NCBI RefSeq assembly: GCF_008000815.1
Contig: NZ_CP042806.1
Location: forward strand, 5,456,001 to 5,520,000
Source: Terriglobus albidus
GTDB lineage: Bacteria; Acidobacteriota; Terriglobia; Terriglobales; Acidobacteriaceae
Length of the DNA: 64,000 nt
Reading direction: 5' to 3'
In this document: one piece after another, positions 8,759-18,163 of the stretch
How the letters are laid out: each line of letters opens with the position of its first letter
Position numbering within the stretch: position 1 is the stretch's first letter
Program-made: the position numbers and the translations under genes
Notes under the pieces: generated by a model
What the model was told of the DNA's origin: nothing
Database searches by the model: none
The model's input: only the letters and a program-made list of their open reading frames with translations

Positions 8759-9250
8759 CTACTGCAAACTCTTCTCCAGCTCACGCACCAACGCTGAATC
8801 AGGATTCTCCCGTATGAGCTGTTCCAACTGCTGCTTCGCAGCCTCCGTCTGACCAGCCTTCCGATACAGAGTAGCCAGCAGCAGATGCGCCTGTGGATTC
8901 ACCTTTTCAATCGCGGCTGCCTTCTCTTGTAAAGCTGCCGACGCATCGGGCGCGGCAGGAGCTGGTAAACGGTGATCCTGCAGCACCGTGGCTAGTACCG
9001 TCAGTTGCTCCGCGGTAAATCCTGCAGGTGCAGTGAGAGTGCCATCGGGATGCAGCTTCAACTCACCACCAGCGTCGTGAACCGATGCGACAACCTCGGT
9101 CGACCGCTGCTTCTGGCGTCCTGCAAGCCCAACCAGCAGCACCATGATCGACACCACCGCCGCCAGTGCAAAAAACCATGTGGGGAGTCGATGAGTCTTC
9201 TTCGTAGAAGAGGTCGACGGATTCGGGCTGGCCGGTTGCGGATCAGTCAT
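8759..9250 (-). CDS. Small membrane-anchored TPR protein
   Basis: A 163-residue protein. A Ser/Pro/Thr-rich cytoplasmic start is followed by one transmembrane helix at about residues 25-44 (WFFALAAVVSIMVLLVGLAG). The C-terminal half holds a tetratricopeptide-like helical pair (HLLLATLYRKAGQTEAAKQQ, then LIRENPDSALVRELEKSL). Probably a type II membrane protein with a periplasmic TPR. No partner can be named. It stands on the minus strand downstream of the TIGR03435 gene and may be co-transcribed with it (65-bp gap). Confidence 0.68.
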   Translation of the reverse strand: MTDPQPASPNPSTSSTKKTHRLPTWFFALAAVVSIMVLLVGLAGRQKQRSTEVVASVHDAGGELKLHPDGTLTAPAGFTAEQLTVLATVLQDHRLPAPAAPDASAALQEKAAAIEKVNPQAHLLLATLYRKAGQTEAAKQQLEQLIRENPDSALVRELEKSLQ

Positions 9251-9315
9251 TCGCAGAAAATTTTATCGAATCGATGCGACCGGTTTCTCCGCTGTTGAAC
9301 TGTTTCCAGCCACAC

Positions 9316-10215
9316 CTAATTCTCCGTAGGCCGCGTCAATGCATCGATCACCGGCAACGCAACCACAGCCCGAGTCGGCTTCAACTTAATACCGAGTTGG
9401 TCCCGTATCGCCTCCAGCATCGTCGGTCCGTTGGCGGTGGCAGCATCCTGCGAACGCACTTTCGATGGAGGCATGGCTTCAATCGTGTAGTCCCACAATC
9501 CTATGAGCCCTGTCTGATCCACGACACGCCGCCCGACCTCGCCGGAGTTTTCGGCAAGATTCCCCACCAAGAGAGCCAGCAAACTCATCGATCCGGCTCG
9601 CGACCCGGCCTCAAACAATCCATCCTTTGTCGGCCTCGCCCCCTGGGTGTAACACTCCCAGGGAAACACCTCCGGCTTCGGAGCTTGATCACATGGCGGC
9701 CCTTTCTCGTGCGGAATCAATTTTGGCCCTGGTGTTCCAGGATTCACCAGCACCATAGCCAGCACCGGCGCCTCCTTTCCCTCAAAGTGCAGCTTCAACC
9801 CGAACCGCTCGGCCAGCAGCGCCTGCATCATCAACCGGTACTGGTCCTTGGTGGCATGCAGCGGAGCCGTCGCCTCGATCGAGAACCGTGTCGACCTCAC
9901 CCAATCGGGATACTTCGCAAAGATCGCCCTGGTCTCTTCCCCCGTCAGCCAGATTTTGTATGCGAACTGGATATAGATCGGCAGTGCAAAATCGGCGTGG
10001 AACCGGCCATTCGGATCGTGGAACCATTCATCGGCGCTCAATGCGAAGGAAGGCGGCTTGAACGCCTCCTTGTCTTCATGGATCGATGCGACCTCAAAGC
10101 TCATCGCTCCGCCCGCCGCCTTCTGCCAGTCAGGAACGCTCTTCGCACTGTTCTGAGCGGGGAGAACACCGCTACACACGAGAAGGCACAGCAGCAGGAA
10201 GGAAAGAGTTTTCAT
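9316..10215 (-). CDS. TIGR03435 family secreted protein
   Basis: A 299-residue protein with a signal peptide (LSFLLLCLLVCSGVLPAQ). It shows the hallmarks of TIGR03435: MSFEVASIHEDK near the mature N-terminus, the FALPIYIQFAYKI stretch, RLMMQALLAERFGLKLHFE, an internal GGSMSLLALL-like segment (AGSMSLLALLVGNL), RRVVDQTGLIGLWDYTIE, and a C-terminal LEAIRDQLGIKLKPTRA. The family is expanded in soil acidobacteria and has no known function. It is transcribed away from the peptide-export cluster, sharing the promoter gap 10216-10398. Confidence 0.9.
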   Translation of the reverse strand: MKTLSFLLLCLLVCSGVLPAQNSAKSVPDWQKAAGGAMSFEVASIHEDKEAFKPPSFALSADEWFHDPNGRFHADFALPIYIQFAYKIWLTGEETRAIFAKYPDWVRSTRFSIEATAPLHATKDQYRLMMQALLAERFGLKLHFEGKEAPVLAMVLVNPGTPGPKLIPHEKGPPCDQAPKPEVFPWECYTQGARPTKDGLFEAGSRAGSMSLLALLVGNLAENSGEVGRRVVDQTGLIGLWDYTIEAMPPSKVRSQDAATANGPTMLEAIRDQLGIKLKPTRAVVALPVIDALTRPTEN

Positions 10216-10340
10216 GGGGCTCCGGTCGACTCTTCCGCATTGGACGCCCCCTGCGGCACATCGTCAACCGCCTTCAAAACTGCCCGCGTCCCATTCTGGG
10301 GCAACCCATTACCCTTCGCACGAGTTACGTCATTGTCTCG

Positions 10341-10369
10341 TTGGCGCGGCGAATGTCTATGGATAGAAT
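10341..10369 (+). promoter_or_regulatory. Candidate sigma70-type promoter of the peptide-export cluster
   Basis: TTGGCG at 10341 and TAGAAT at 10364 are spaced by 17 bp, 30 bp before the proposed GTG start of the TolC-like gene. The -10 matches five of six consensus bases, the -35 only partly. Read by eye. Confidence 0.35.
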
Positions 10370-10398
10370 GGGAGCCAACTCCTGAATCTGGAAGACCT

Positions 10399-12024
10399 GT
10401 GTCTCTCGTTGTGAAACTCAGAGCAGTCCCACGAGTGGCGTTGGGATGCTTTTGCCTTTGGTTCTCTAGTCCGCTTATCTGCCCGGCGCAGACCCCTTCC
10501 ACGTTCTCTTTGCAGGACGCGTTACGCCTTACGCTGCTGCATCATCCGCAGCTCCAGATCCAGCAGGAGCAGGTCAACGCACAGCGCGGGGTGCTCAGGC
10601 AGACCGCGGGACAGTTCAACCTGCAGCTCGGCGCAGACGGCAGTCAGGCCCATACCTATCGCCCGCTTACCGCCTACGAAGAGTTCGTCTATGGCCAGTA
10701 CGGCCAGGTGGGAACCTCGCTAACCACCAATACGAGCCAGCTTGCTTTCGAAGCCAGCCGTCAGCTCCGCAACGGCATCACCCTGTCGCCCAGCATCAGC
10801 GCGGCGCGCACCACCGATAATCTCACCAACCTGGGCGGCATCAGCCAGGGCTCCATTCAGTTCGCGGTGACGCTGCCGCTGCTGCGCGGACGCGGACGCT
10901 CGGTCGTCGATGCACAGGAGCTCTCCTCCGCCAAACAGGTCGAGGCCGCGGTCTTCGAGGTGAACGAGACTATCACCGGCCTGCTGGCCACCACTGCCAA
11001 CAGCTACTGGAGCGTGGTTGCGGCCCAGAAGAATCTCGACGTACTCAAAGAAGCAGAGACACGCTCCAATGCCCTGGTGGAAAATACGCAGTCGCTGATC
11101 GAGGCAGACCGTCTGCCCCGCGCGGAGATCAATACCGCCAAAGCAAACCAGGCACAGCGTATCGCCAACCGCATGGAGGGTGAACGCCTGGTCGTCGAGG
11201 CCCGGCAACAACTCGCCGTCGACATGGGACTGGACGTTTCGCAGGTCAACCTTCTGCCAGAGATCTCTACCGACTTCCCCGCCGGCATGGATCCCGAGAC
11301 CGTTCCTTCCGGACCGCAGGCCATCGAGGCATACACGCAACTGGCGCTGCAACAGCGACCCGAGCTCAAGGCGCTGAAGAAGCGGGAAGAGGCCTCGCAA
11401 ATTCTTGCCGTTGCCGCGAAGAACGGCCTGAAGCCACAGTTGGATGTCCGGGTGTCGACCGGAGCCTCCGGCCTGGATGAAGGCACCCGCTTCGATGAGT
11501 TCCTGTTCGCGCCCGGCCACTCGGCCCGCGGCATGGACGTCTCCGGCGGCATCACCTATCGCTTCCCGCCGGCGCGCGACGCCGCTGCCGGCGCCCTGAT
11601 GCAGGCTAATGCCGCCAAACGTCAGGTCGATCTGCAGTATATGGATACAGCCCGCCGCACCGCCGCCGCGGTGACTCCCGCGCTTGTCGGGGTACGCAGC
11701 GAGGCGCAGCAGCTTCGCCGCACGCATGAGTCGGCGCAGTTCTACCGCAACGCCGTCGATGCCGAGCGCGAGAAGCTACGCATGGGCGCGGGCAGCGTGC
11801 TCAACACCCTACAGATGCAGGATCGCCTGATTCTGGCGATGCAGACCGAGGTCCAGGCAGAGCTCGAATATGCACAGATGCTGGTGCGGATGCGGCAGGC
11901 CACCAGCACCATCGTCACCACCTACGACCAGGGAGGCACGATCGACCCCGATGTCTTCTCGACCCTGCCCGCACTCCCCCAGACCCAACAGCAGACCCAG
12001 CAGAAGGCGGTACCCCTTCCATGA
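10399..12024 (+). CDS. TolC-family outer-membrane factor of the NHLM export cluster
   Basis: Outer-membrane channel of about 541 residues for a type I-like export system. The frame stays open far upstream, but that part only mirrors the antisense TIGR03435 gene. The GTG at 10399, with GGAAG just before it, opens a signal peptide (VALGCFCLWFSSPLICPAQ). The mature part begins TFSLQDALRLTLLHHPQLQI and has the two repeats of long helices typical of TolC, including NSYWSVVAAQKNLDVLKEAE and RPELKALKKREEASQILAVA. The stop overlaps the start of the HlyD-type gene (ATGA), so they are translationally coupled. It should form the outer part of the channel that releases the processed peptide. Confidence 0.88.
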   Translation: MSLVVKLRAVPRVALGCFCLWFSSPLICPAQTPSTFSLQDALRLTLLHHPQLQIQQEQVNAQRGVLRQTAGQFNLQLGADGSQAHTYRPLTAYEEFVYGQYGQVGTSLTTNTSQLAFEASRQLRNGITLSPSISAARTTDNLTNLGGISQGSIQFAVTLPLLRGRGRSVVDAQELSSAKQVEAAVFEVNETITGLLATTANSYWSVVAAQKNLDVLKEAETRSNALVENTQSLIEADRLPRAEINTAKANQAQRIANRMEGERLVVEARQQLAVDMGLDVSQVNLLPEISTDFPAGMDPETVPSGPQAIEAYTQLALQQRPELKALKKREEASQILAVAAKNGLKPQLDVRVSTGASGLDEGTRFDEFLFAPGHSARGMDVSGGITYRFPPARDAAAGALMQANAAKRQVDLQYMDTARRTAAAVTPALVGVRSEAQQLRRTHESAQFYRNAVDAEREKLRMGAGSVLNTLQMQDRLILAMQTEVQAELEYAQMLVRMRQATSTIVTTYDQGGTIDPDVFSTLPALPQTQQQTQQKAVPLP

Positions 12025-13265
12025 GCCTTCGCCGTATCTCGAAAGAGAAGCTCTCCTCCCCCGATCAGCTTGACCAGACCATGCACGTCGCCGGGCCCAT
12101 GTACTGGACCTCGCTGCTCGCTATCCTGATCGCGCTTGCCGCCGCGGGTATCTGGTCGTACACCGGCAGTATCCCCACAAAGGCCATCGGCGAAGGCACC
12201 GTGATTCGTCCCGGCGGCGTCTTCAATGTCTTTGCCGGCGGCTCCGGCTTCATCAAGGACTTCAAGGTCAAGGTCGGCGACCGCGTGCACGCCAACCAGA
12301 CGGTTGCCGAGATATATCAGCCGTCGTCCGACGACGATATCCGCGCCCTGGAAGAGCACCTCACCGAGCTGAGAAGCCAGACCTCGCAGTCTGTCTCGCT
12401 GCGGCAGGACAGCGCCAAACTGCAGATCAAGAGCCTCGACCTCGAGCGCGAGAACGACCGCAACGAGATTGAGCAACAACAGAAGATGGCGAAGATCACC
12501 TCCGACGAGGTCGGCACCGACGAACAGCTCTTCTCCAAAGGCCTGATCACCCGGCAGGTATTGGTCGATGCGCAGCAGCGACTGGTCACCATCCAGACCT
12601 CCATCGCCCGGCTGCAGGCAGCCATCTCACAAGCCGATTCGCAAGCCTTCCAGTCGAACTGGCAGCCCACCGAACTGAAGCGCCAGCAGGAGATCGAGAT
12701 CCACGATCTGGAAGCCCGCCTGCTGGGGGCGCGCAATCGCGCTCACCTCAGCTCTACTGTTGTCGCCCCGGTTAATGGTGAGATCGTCGAAGAGAAGATC
12801 TATACCGGCGCCATGATTCCCACCGGAACGCCGGTCGTGAGCATTCAGGCAGACACCGACCAGGTCATCGCGGTGCTGTACGTTCCATCGAATCTGGCCA
12901 AGGACATTAAGCCGGGCATGGACGCCGAGATCTCTCCCTCGACGGCTAAACGCGAAGAGTATGGCTTCATCCGCGGCAAGGTGACCTTCGTTGCCCGTTA
13001 TCCTGCGACCACCAGCGGCATGATGACCCTCTTTGAGAACGATGCCCTGGTTGACTCCCTGCGCAGCCGCGGCCTTGTCACCGAAGTAGACATCGCGATG
13101 GAGCGCGCCGCAGACACGCCCTCCGGCTTCCGCTGGTCCAGCTCGCGCGGGCCTGACACCATCATCGGCCCGGGCACGCTCTGCTCCGCGCAGATCGTCA
13201 CCCGCAAGCAGAAGCCGATCACACTGGTCTTCCCCTTCCTGAAAAAACTGATGGGGCTTCACTAA
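12021..13265 (+). CDS. HlyD-like membrane-fusion protein, NHLM bacteriocin export type
   Basis: A 414-residue adaptor linking the inner-membrane ABC exporters to TolC. One transmembrane helix at about residues 30-48 (LLAILIALAAAGIWSYTG), a lipoyl half (GGSGFIKDFKVKVGDRVHAN), a long coiled coil (about 110-225), the second lipoyl half (VVAPVNGEIVEEKIYTGAMI) and a beta-barrel region. The fit is to the NHLP/NHLM secretion-protein branch of HlyD. It overlaps the TolC gene by 4 bp, and the peptidase-ABC gene starts on the base after its stop, so these genes form one tight operon. Confidence 0.88.
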   Translation: MSLRRISKEKLSSPDQLDQTMHVAGPMYWTSLLAILIALAAAGIWSYTGSIPTKAIGEGTVIRPGGVFNVFAGGSGFIKDFKVKVGDRVHANQTVAEIYQPSSDDDIRALEEHLTELRSQTSQSVSLRQDSAKLQIKSLDLERENDRNEIEQQQKMAKITSDEVGTDEQLFSKGLITRQVLVDAQQRLVTIQTSIARLQAAISQADSQAFQSNWQPTELKRQQEIEIHDLEARLLGARNRAHLSSTVVAPVNGEIVEEKIYTGAMIPTGTPVVSIQADTDQVIAVLYVPSNLAKDIKPGMDAEISPSTAKREEYGFIRGKVTFVARYPATTSGMMTLFENDALVDSLRSRGLVTEVDIAMERAADTPSGFRWSSSRGPDTIIGPGTLCSAQIVTRKQKPITLVFPFLKKLMGLH

Positions 13266-15440
13266 ATGGCAGAGTCACCAAAGCTGCAGCACCGCACCGT
13301 TCGCACCGAAGCCATCCTGCAGATGGAAGCGACGGAGTGCGGCGCGGCTTCGCTCGCCATCGTCCTGGCGTACTTCGGCCGCCACGTTCCACTGGAAAAA
13401 CTGCGGCAGGACTGCGGTGTCTCTCGTGATGGAAGCAAGGCGGGCAACGTCCTCAAGGCCGCCAGGACCTACGGTCTGGTCTGTTCTGGATGGCGTAAAG
13501 GCGCGGATGTCCTGCTGGAGCTGAAACCTCCCTTCATCGTCTTCTGGAAGATGAACCACTTCCTTGTGGTGGAGGGTTTCCGTAAAGATCGCGTTCTGAT
13601 CAGCGATCCCGCTTCGGGACGATATAAAGTCAGCCGTACCGAGTTTGAAGAAGCCTACTCCGGTGTTGTGCTCACCTTCGAAAAGGGGCCTGACTTCAAA
13701 ACCGGCGGTTCCCGCCCGGCCGTATGGCAAGCACTCTTAGCCCGGCTTCCAGGCAGCCGGCGGCCACTGCTCTTCCTGCTGCTGGCCAGCCTTGCGATGG
13801 TGGTACCGGGGTTGCTGACGCCGGTCTTCTCCCGCGTCTTCCTGGACAACATCCTGATCGGCGGTCTGACGAACTGGCTGCTGCCTCTGCTTGAGATCAT
13901 GGGGCTCTCAGCCATCCTGGCCGCGGTGCTGACCTGGATGCAGTCCTACATCGTGCAGCGGCTCTCGATGAAGCTGTCGCTCTCGGGCTCGGCCAAGTTC
14001 TTCTGGCACATTCTGCGGCTGCCGATGGAGTTCTACGCACAGCGTTACGCAGGCGAGATCGGCTCCCGCGTCTCTCTGAACGACACGCTTGGCATCACCG
14101 TCGCCAGCCAGTTGACCGGCGGTGTTCTCAGCCTTCTACTCATCGTCTTTTATGGCATTGTGCTCTTCAAGTTCGACGCCGCGCTGACCTCCGTCGGCGT
14201 CTTCACCATGGTGGTGAACCTCCTGGTCCTGCAGTGGATCACCCGCCACCGTGTCGAACAGGGCCAGAAGCTCACCCAGTTTCAGGGCAAGGTCGTCAGC
14301 ACCTCGATGGTCGGCCTGCAGAGTATTGAGACCATCAAGGCCAATGCCGGAGAATCAGACTTCTTCGCCAAATGGGGCGGGCACCAGGCAAAGCTACTGA
14401 ATGCCAGCCAGGAGCTTGCCAGCTCCTCCATCGTGCTCTCCGGCATTCCCACGGTGCTGAACCAGTTGAACATCGCCACCATGATCTGCCTGGGAGGCAT
14501 CCGCGTCATGGACGGCGTGCTGACCATGGGATCGCTGATCGCCTTTCAGGCCTTGATGGGGAGCTTCACCGCGCCGGTCAGCTCACTGCTCTCCACCAGC
14601 AGCCAGATCCAGGAGATGAAGGGCACCGTCAACCGCCTCGACGACGTGCTGCGCAATCCCATCGATCCGCAACTGGCCAATGAGCCCAAACCGATTCCGC
14701 ATCTCGAAGGTGTTGCCCGGCTGGCCGGAGCGGTGGAGCTTCGCGATCTCACCTTCGGCTACAGCAGGCTCGATCCGCCGCTGATTCAGGGCTTCAACCT
14801 CACCCTGCGTCCCGGTCAGCGTGTCGCCCTCGTCGGAGGCTCGGGCAGCGGCAAGTCCACTGTCTCGCGTCTTATCTGCGGCCTCTTTGCTCCGTGGTCC
14901 GGCGAAGTGCTGTTCGATGGCATTCCCCGCAATGAGCTGCCGCGCCGTCTTATCCACGACTCGGTCGCCTTGGTCGATCAGGATATCGTTCTCTTTTCCG
15001 GAACCATGCGCGAGAACATCACCCTGTGGGACTCGACGGTTCCCGACGCGTCCATGATTCTGGCTGCGAAGGACGCGGCGATTCACGACACCATCGCGGG
15101 CCTGAAGGGCGGCTACGACTTCCAGGTGGAAGAGGGCGGACGCAACTTCAGCGGCGGCCAGCGTCAGCGCATCGAGATTGCACGCGCACTCTGCGGCACC
15201 CCTCGCGTGTTCGTGCTCGACGAAGCGACCAGCGCGCTCGATCCGCTCACCGAGCAAGAGGTCAGCGACAACATCCGCCGCCGCGGATGCACCTGCATCA
15301 TCGTCGCCCATCGGCTCAGCACCATTCGCGACTGCGACGAGATTCTGGTGATGGAGCGCGGCAAGATCGTACAACGCGGAACCCATGAGGAGATGGCGGC
15401 AGTCGACGGGCCCTACGCCCGCCTGATTGCCACGGCATAA
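13266..15440 (+). CDS. C39-peptidase ABC transporter, NHLM type
   Basis: A 724-residue exporter that would remove the leader of a double-glycine peptide and pump the core out. The N-terminal C39 peptidase has its catalytic residues in place: Cys25 in ATECGAASL, His98 in MNHFLVVEGF and Asp114 in ISDPASG. Six transmembrane helices follow (about 155-430). The ATPase domain has Walker A GGSGSGKST (near 525), signature FSGGQRQR and Walker B VFVLDEATSALD. This is the peptidase/permease/ATPase member of NHLM systems. The precursor two genes downstream carries a matching GG site, so enzyme and substrate are found together. Confidence 0.93.
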   Translation: MAESPKLQHRTVRTEAILQMEATECGAASLAIVLAYFGRHVPLEKLRQDCGVSRDGSKAGNVLKAARTYGLVCSGWRKGADVLLELKPPFIVFWKMNHFLVVEGFRKDRVLISDPASGRYKVSRTEFEEAYSGVVLTFEKGPDFKTGGSRPAVWQALLARLPGSRRPLLFLLLASLAMVVPGLLTPVFSRVFLDNILIGGLTNWLLPLLEIMGLSAILAAVLTWMQSYIVQRLSMKLSLSGSAKFFWHILRLPMEFYAQRYAGEIGSRVSLNDTLGITVASQLTGGVLSLLLIVFYGIVLFKFDAALTSVGVFTMVVNLLVLQWITRHRVEQGQKLTQFQGKVVSTSMVGLQSIETIKANAGESDFFAKWGGHQAKLLNASQELASSSIVLSGIPTVLNQLNIATMICLGGIRVMDGVLTMGSLIAFQALMGSFTAPVSSLLSTSSQIQEMKGTVNRLDDVLRNPIDPQLANEPKPIPHLEGVARLAGAVELRDLTFGYSRLDPPLIQGFNLTLRPGQRVALVGGSGSGKSTVSRLICGLFAPWSGEVLFDGIPRNELPRRLIHDSVALVDQDIVLFSGTMRENITLWDSTVPDASMILAAKDAAIHDTIAGLKGGYDFQVEEGGRNFSGGQRQRIEIARALCGTPRVFVLDEATSALDPLTEQEVSDNIRRRGCTCIIVAHRLSTIRDCDEILVMERGKIVQRGTHEEMAAVDGPYARLIATA

Positions 15441-15441
15441 G

Positions 15442-18030
15442 ATGGACACCCTCACTCCAACACGGTTTCTGCTCGACGGCGAAGGCGGGGCCTGGCGTAT
15501 CGAACGCGGCACGGTCGATCTGTTCCTGGTCGACGTGGACCATGCAGGCCAGACCGGTCCTCTCTTCCACAGCACAACGCTGGAAGCAGGTACGGCGATC
15601 TTTGCTGTCGGCAAGGTGGTGCAGACGGAGAACATGGCTACCCTTCTCTGCCAGGCGCGCGCGGGTGCTGTGGTTACTCCTCTGCTGCAACCGCAGGAAG
15701 ATGAGATCGCCGAGTGGAAGGAGAAGCTCGCCTTCGCCTCCGGCCTGGAGAAAGATCCCGACGCCCCGCTCGATGCGCTGCACTACATCCTTCTGCAGAC
15801 CCTCATCGCCCAGCGCGACAGCCACGAACACGGCGAGAGCCGACGGCTGAAAGACAAGGAACGGGAGGGCCGCTCCGCCGTCAGCCGTGCCCTGCTGGAG
15901 CTTGGTTCTGTCCTGTCTACGCACGAAGATCCTGATGCCGTTATCGCCGACGAGCGCTCGGCCATCTTCGCCGCTTGCCGGTTCCTGGGCCACCATGCCG
16001 GCATTGAGATCCGTGCTCCGAAGTCCTTCAGCACATCTGACGATCCACTGCGTGACGTCGCCGCCATCGCGCGTGCCTCCGGAGTCCGCCATCGCGAGGT
16101 GGTGTTGCGTGGCGCATGGTGGAGGCAGGACCACGGCCCGCTGCTCGCCTTCCTGGCGGAGAACGAGGATGCAGCGCCGTCGCCGGTCGCGCTGCTGCAT
16201 GAGACCCACAGCTATCGCATCTACGATCCCGCAAAAGGGACCGTCGTTCCGCTGACCACTGACATCGCAGCAAAGCTGCTGCCGGATGCGGTGATGTTCT
16301 ATCGTCCCTTCCCATCACGCGCCATCGATTGGAAAGACCTGCTCCGTTTCGGTCTCTTCGGCACACGCAAAGACGCCACGACCGTCGTCATCGTCGGCAT
16401 CGCGAGCGGCCTGCTGGCCCTGGTGACACCGGTAGCCACCGGCATTCTGTTCGACACCATCATTCCCAGCGCGCAGCGGCCGCAGCTCTATCAGATGGCA
16501 GCACTGCTCTTCACGGCAAACATGGTCGGCTTCCTCATCTCCTTGACTTCAAGCATTGCCATGCAGCGCATGGAAGGCCGTATGGAAGGGGCCATTCAGT
16601 CCGCCGTGTGGGATCGCCTGCTGAGCCTGCCTGTCCGCTTCTTCCGCGACTACAACTCCGGCGACCTGGTAAATCGCAGCCTCGCGATTGGGCAGATACG
16701 GCAGATGCTGACCGGCACGGCGCTGTCCACTATCCTCTCCGGCATCTTCTCCATCTTTTCCTTCTTCCTGCTGTTCCGTTACAGCATGTCGATGGCGCTG
16801 GTAGCCAGTGTTCTGGTTGTCATCACGGCAGCCTTCTCCGCCCTGTGCGGCTATCTGCAGATGCGCTTTCATCGGCAGATCTACGAGATCGCCGGAAAGA
16901 TCTCAGGCCTGACGCTGGAGATCATGAACGGTATCGCCAAGCTGCGCATGTCGGGTACGGAATCACACGGATTCGCGCGCTGGGCAACAGAGTTCGCCAA
17001 ACAGAAGAATGCCTACAACAAGGCCGCGCGCGTCAACATCGCCATCGACATCTTCAACGGGATCTTCCCCTCCGTCGCCGGCATCGCCATCTTCTATTAC
17101 GGCTTTGAACAGATGACCAGCAGCGCCGGACTCACCCCAGGCAGCTTCGTCGCCTTCAATGCCGCCTTTGGACAGTTTCTGGGCTCGGCGCTTGGCCTGG
17201 CGCGCACGCTGGTTTCCATCATCGGCATCATCCCGGCGTATGAACGTGCCGCGCCGATCATGAAGGCCATACCGGAATCGACGGAATCGCGCTTCGATCC
17301 AGGCCGCCTGCGCGGCGCCATCGAAGCCAGTCGCCTGCGCTTCCGCTACAAGGAAGATCTTCCCATCGTTCTGAACGATGTCTCCTTCACTATCAATCCG
17401 GGAGAGTTCGTCGCCTTTGTCGGCCACTCCGGCTCGGGCAAATCCACGCTCTTCCGTCTGTTGCTCGGCTTCGAGAAGCCGGAGTCGGGCTTCATTCACT
17501 TCGACGGCCTGGATCTGGACGATATCGACCCACAGGCGCTGCGCCGCCAGATGGGCGTGGTGCTGCAGAATGGTCGCATCACCGACGGCGATATCTTCAC
17601 CAACATCATCGGCTCCGCCCCTTTAAGTATCGACGACGCCTGGGTGGCCGCACGGGCCGCCGGTCTGGACAAAGATATTGAGGCTATGCCGATGGGCATG
17701 CACACCATCATCAGCGAAGGCGGCGGCGGGCTCTCCGGCGGACAGCGCCAGCGCCTGCTGATCGCCCGCGCCATCGTCCACAGGCCGCGTATCCTGCTCT
17801 TCGATGAGGCCACCAGCGCGCTCGATAACCAGACCCAGGCCACCGTAAGCCGCAGCCTGGAGCAGCTTAATTCCACCCGCATCGTCATCGCACACCGCCT
17901 CAGCACTATCCTGCATGCGGACCGCATCTTCGTCTTCGACCAGGGCCGCATTGTGCAGCAGGGGAGCTATGAAGAACTGATGAGCCAGGAAGGGCTGTTT
18001 CGTAACCTGGCCGAGCGCCAGATCGCCTGA
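15442..18030 (+). CDS. Second NHLM-type ABC transporter (no peptidase)
   Basis: An 862-residue ABC exporter whose ATG lies one base after the stop of the C39 transporter. The N-terminal 290 residues have no C39 peptidase; they form the extended cytoplasmic region seen in the NHLM export permease/ATPase subunit. Then come six membrane helices (about 310-580) and an ATPase domain with Walker A GHSGSGKST, signature LSGGQRQRLLIARAI and Walker B ILLFDEATSALD. NHLM loci normally carry exactly this pair of transporters, and they probably form a heterodimer. Confidence 0.9.
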   Translation: MDTLTPTRFLLDGEGGAWRIERGTVDLFLVDVDHAGQTGPLFHSTTLEAGTAIFAVGKVVQTENMATLLCQARAGAVVTPLLQPQEDEIAEWKEKLAFASGLEKDPDAPLDALHYILLQTLIAQRDSHEHGESRRLKDKEREGRSAVSRALLELGSVLSTHEDPDAVIADERSAIFAACRFLGHHAGIEIRAPKSFSTSDDPLRDVAAIARASGVRHREVVLRGAWWRQDHGPLLAFLAENEDAAPSPVALLHETHSYRIYDPAKGTVVPLTTDIAAKLLPDAVMFYRPFPSRAIDWKDLLRFGLFGTRKDATTVVIVGIASGLLALVTPVATGILFDTIIPSAQRPQLYQMAALLFTANMVGFLISLTSSIAMQRMEGRMEGAIQSAVWDRLLSLPVRFFRDYNSGDLVNRSLAIGQIRQMLTGTALSTILSGIFSIFSFFLLFRYSMSMALVASVLVVITAAFSALCGYLQMRFHRQIYEIAGKISGLTLEIMNGIAKLRMSGTESHGFARWATEFAKQKNAYNKAARVNIAIDIFNGIFPSVAGIAIFYYGFEQMTSSAGLTPGSFVAFNAAFGQFLGSALGLARTLVSIIGIIPAYERAAPIMKAIPESTESRFDPGRLRGAIEASRLRFRYKEDLPIVLNDVSFTINPGEFVAFVGHSGSGKSTLFRLLLGFEKPESGFIHFDGLDLDDIDPQALRRQMGVVLQNGRITDGDIFTNIIGSAPLSIDDAWVAARAAGLDKDIEAMPMGMHTIISEGGGGLSGGQRQRLLIARAIVHRPRILLFDEATSALDNQTQATVSRSLEQLNSTRIVIAHRLSTILHADRIFVFDQGRIVQQGSYEELMSQEGLFRNLAERQIA

Positions 18031-18115
18031 TAGCGACATGACCATTACCTGCTCTGCCCTTTCTGGAAAACGGAGATGGCTTTCTGTTCTGGTTCAGAGT
18101 AGATTGAAGACGTTC

Positions 18116-18131
18116 TGTTCCCCCTGGAACA
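18116..18131. promoter_or_regulatory. Inverted repeat before the precursor gene
   Basis: TGTTCC, spacer CCCT, GGAACA: a perfect 6-bp inverted repeat 32 bp before the precursor ATG, in the 133-bp gap after the second ABC gene. It could be an operator, or a small hairpin that changes precursor expression relative to the exporters. Function not shown. Confidence 0.35.
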
Positions 18132-18163
18132 TTTGCTGCTAAATCTACTGCCTTGGAAAAATC

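Noticed and set aside
9274-10398. In-frame upstream extension of the TolC-like gene
   Set aside because: It is antisense to the TIGR03435 gene, has no protein-like pattern, and a signal peptide begins at the GTG at 10399.
14583-15635. 350-codon minus-strand frame across the ABC transporter genes
   Set aside because: Shadow of two well-supported ABC genes; composition not protein-like.
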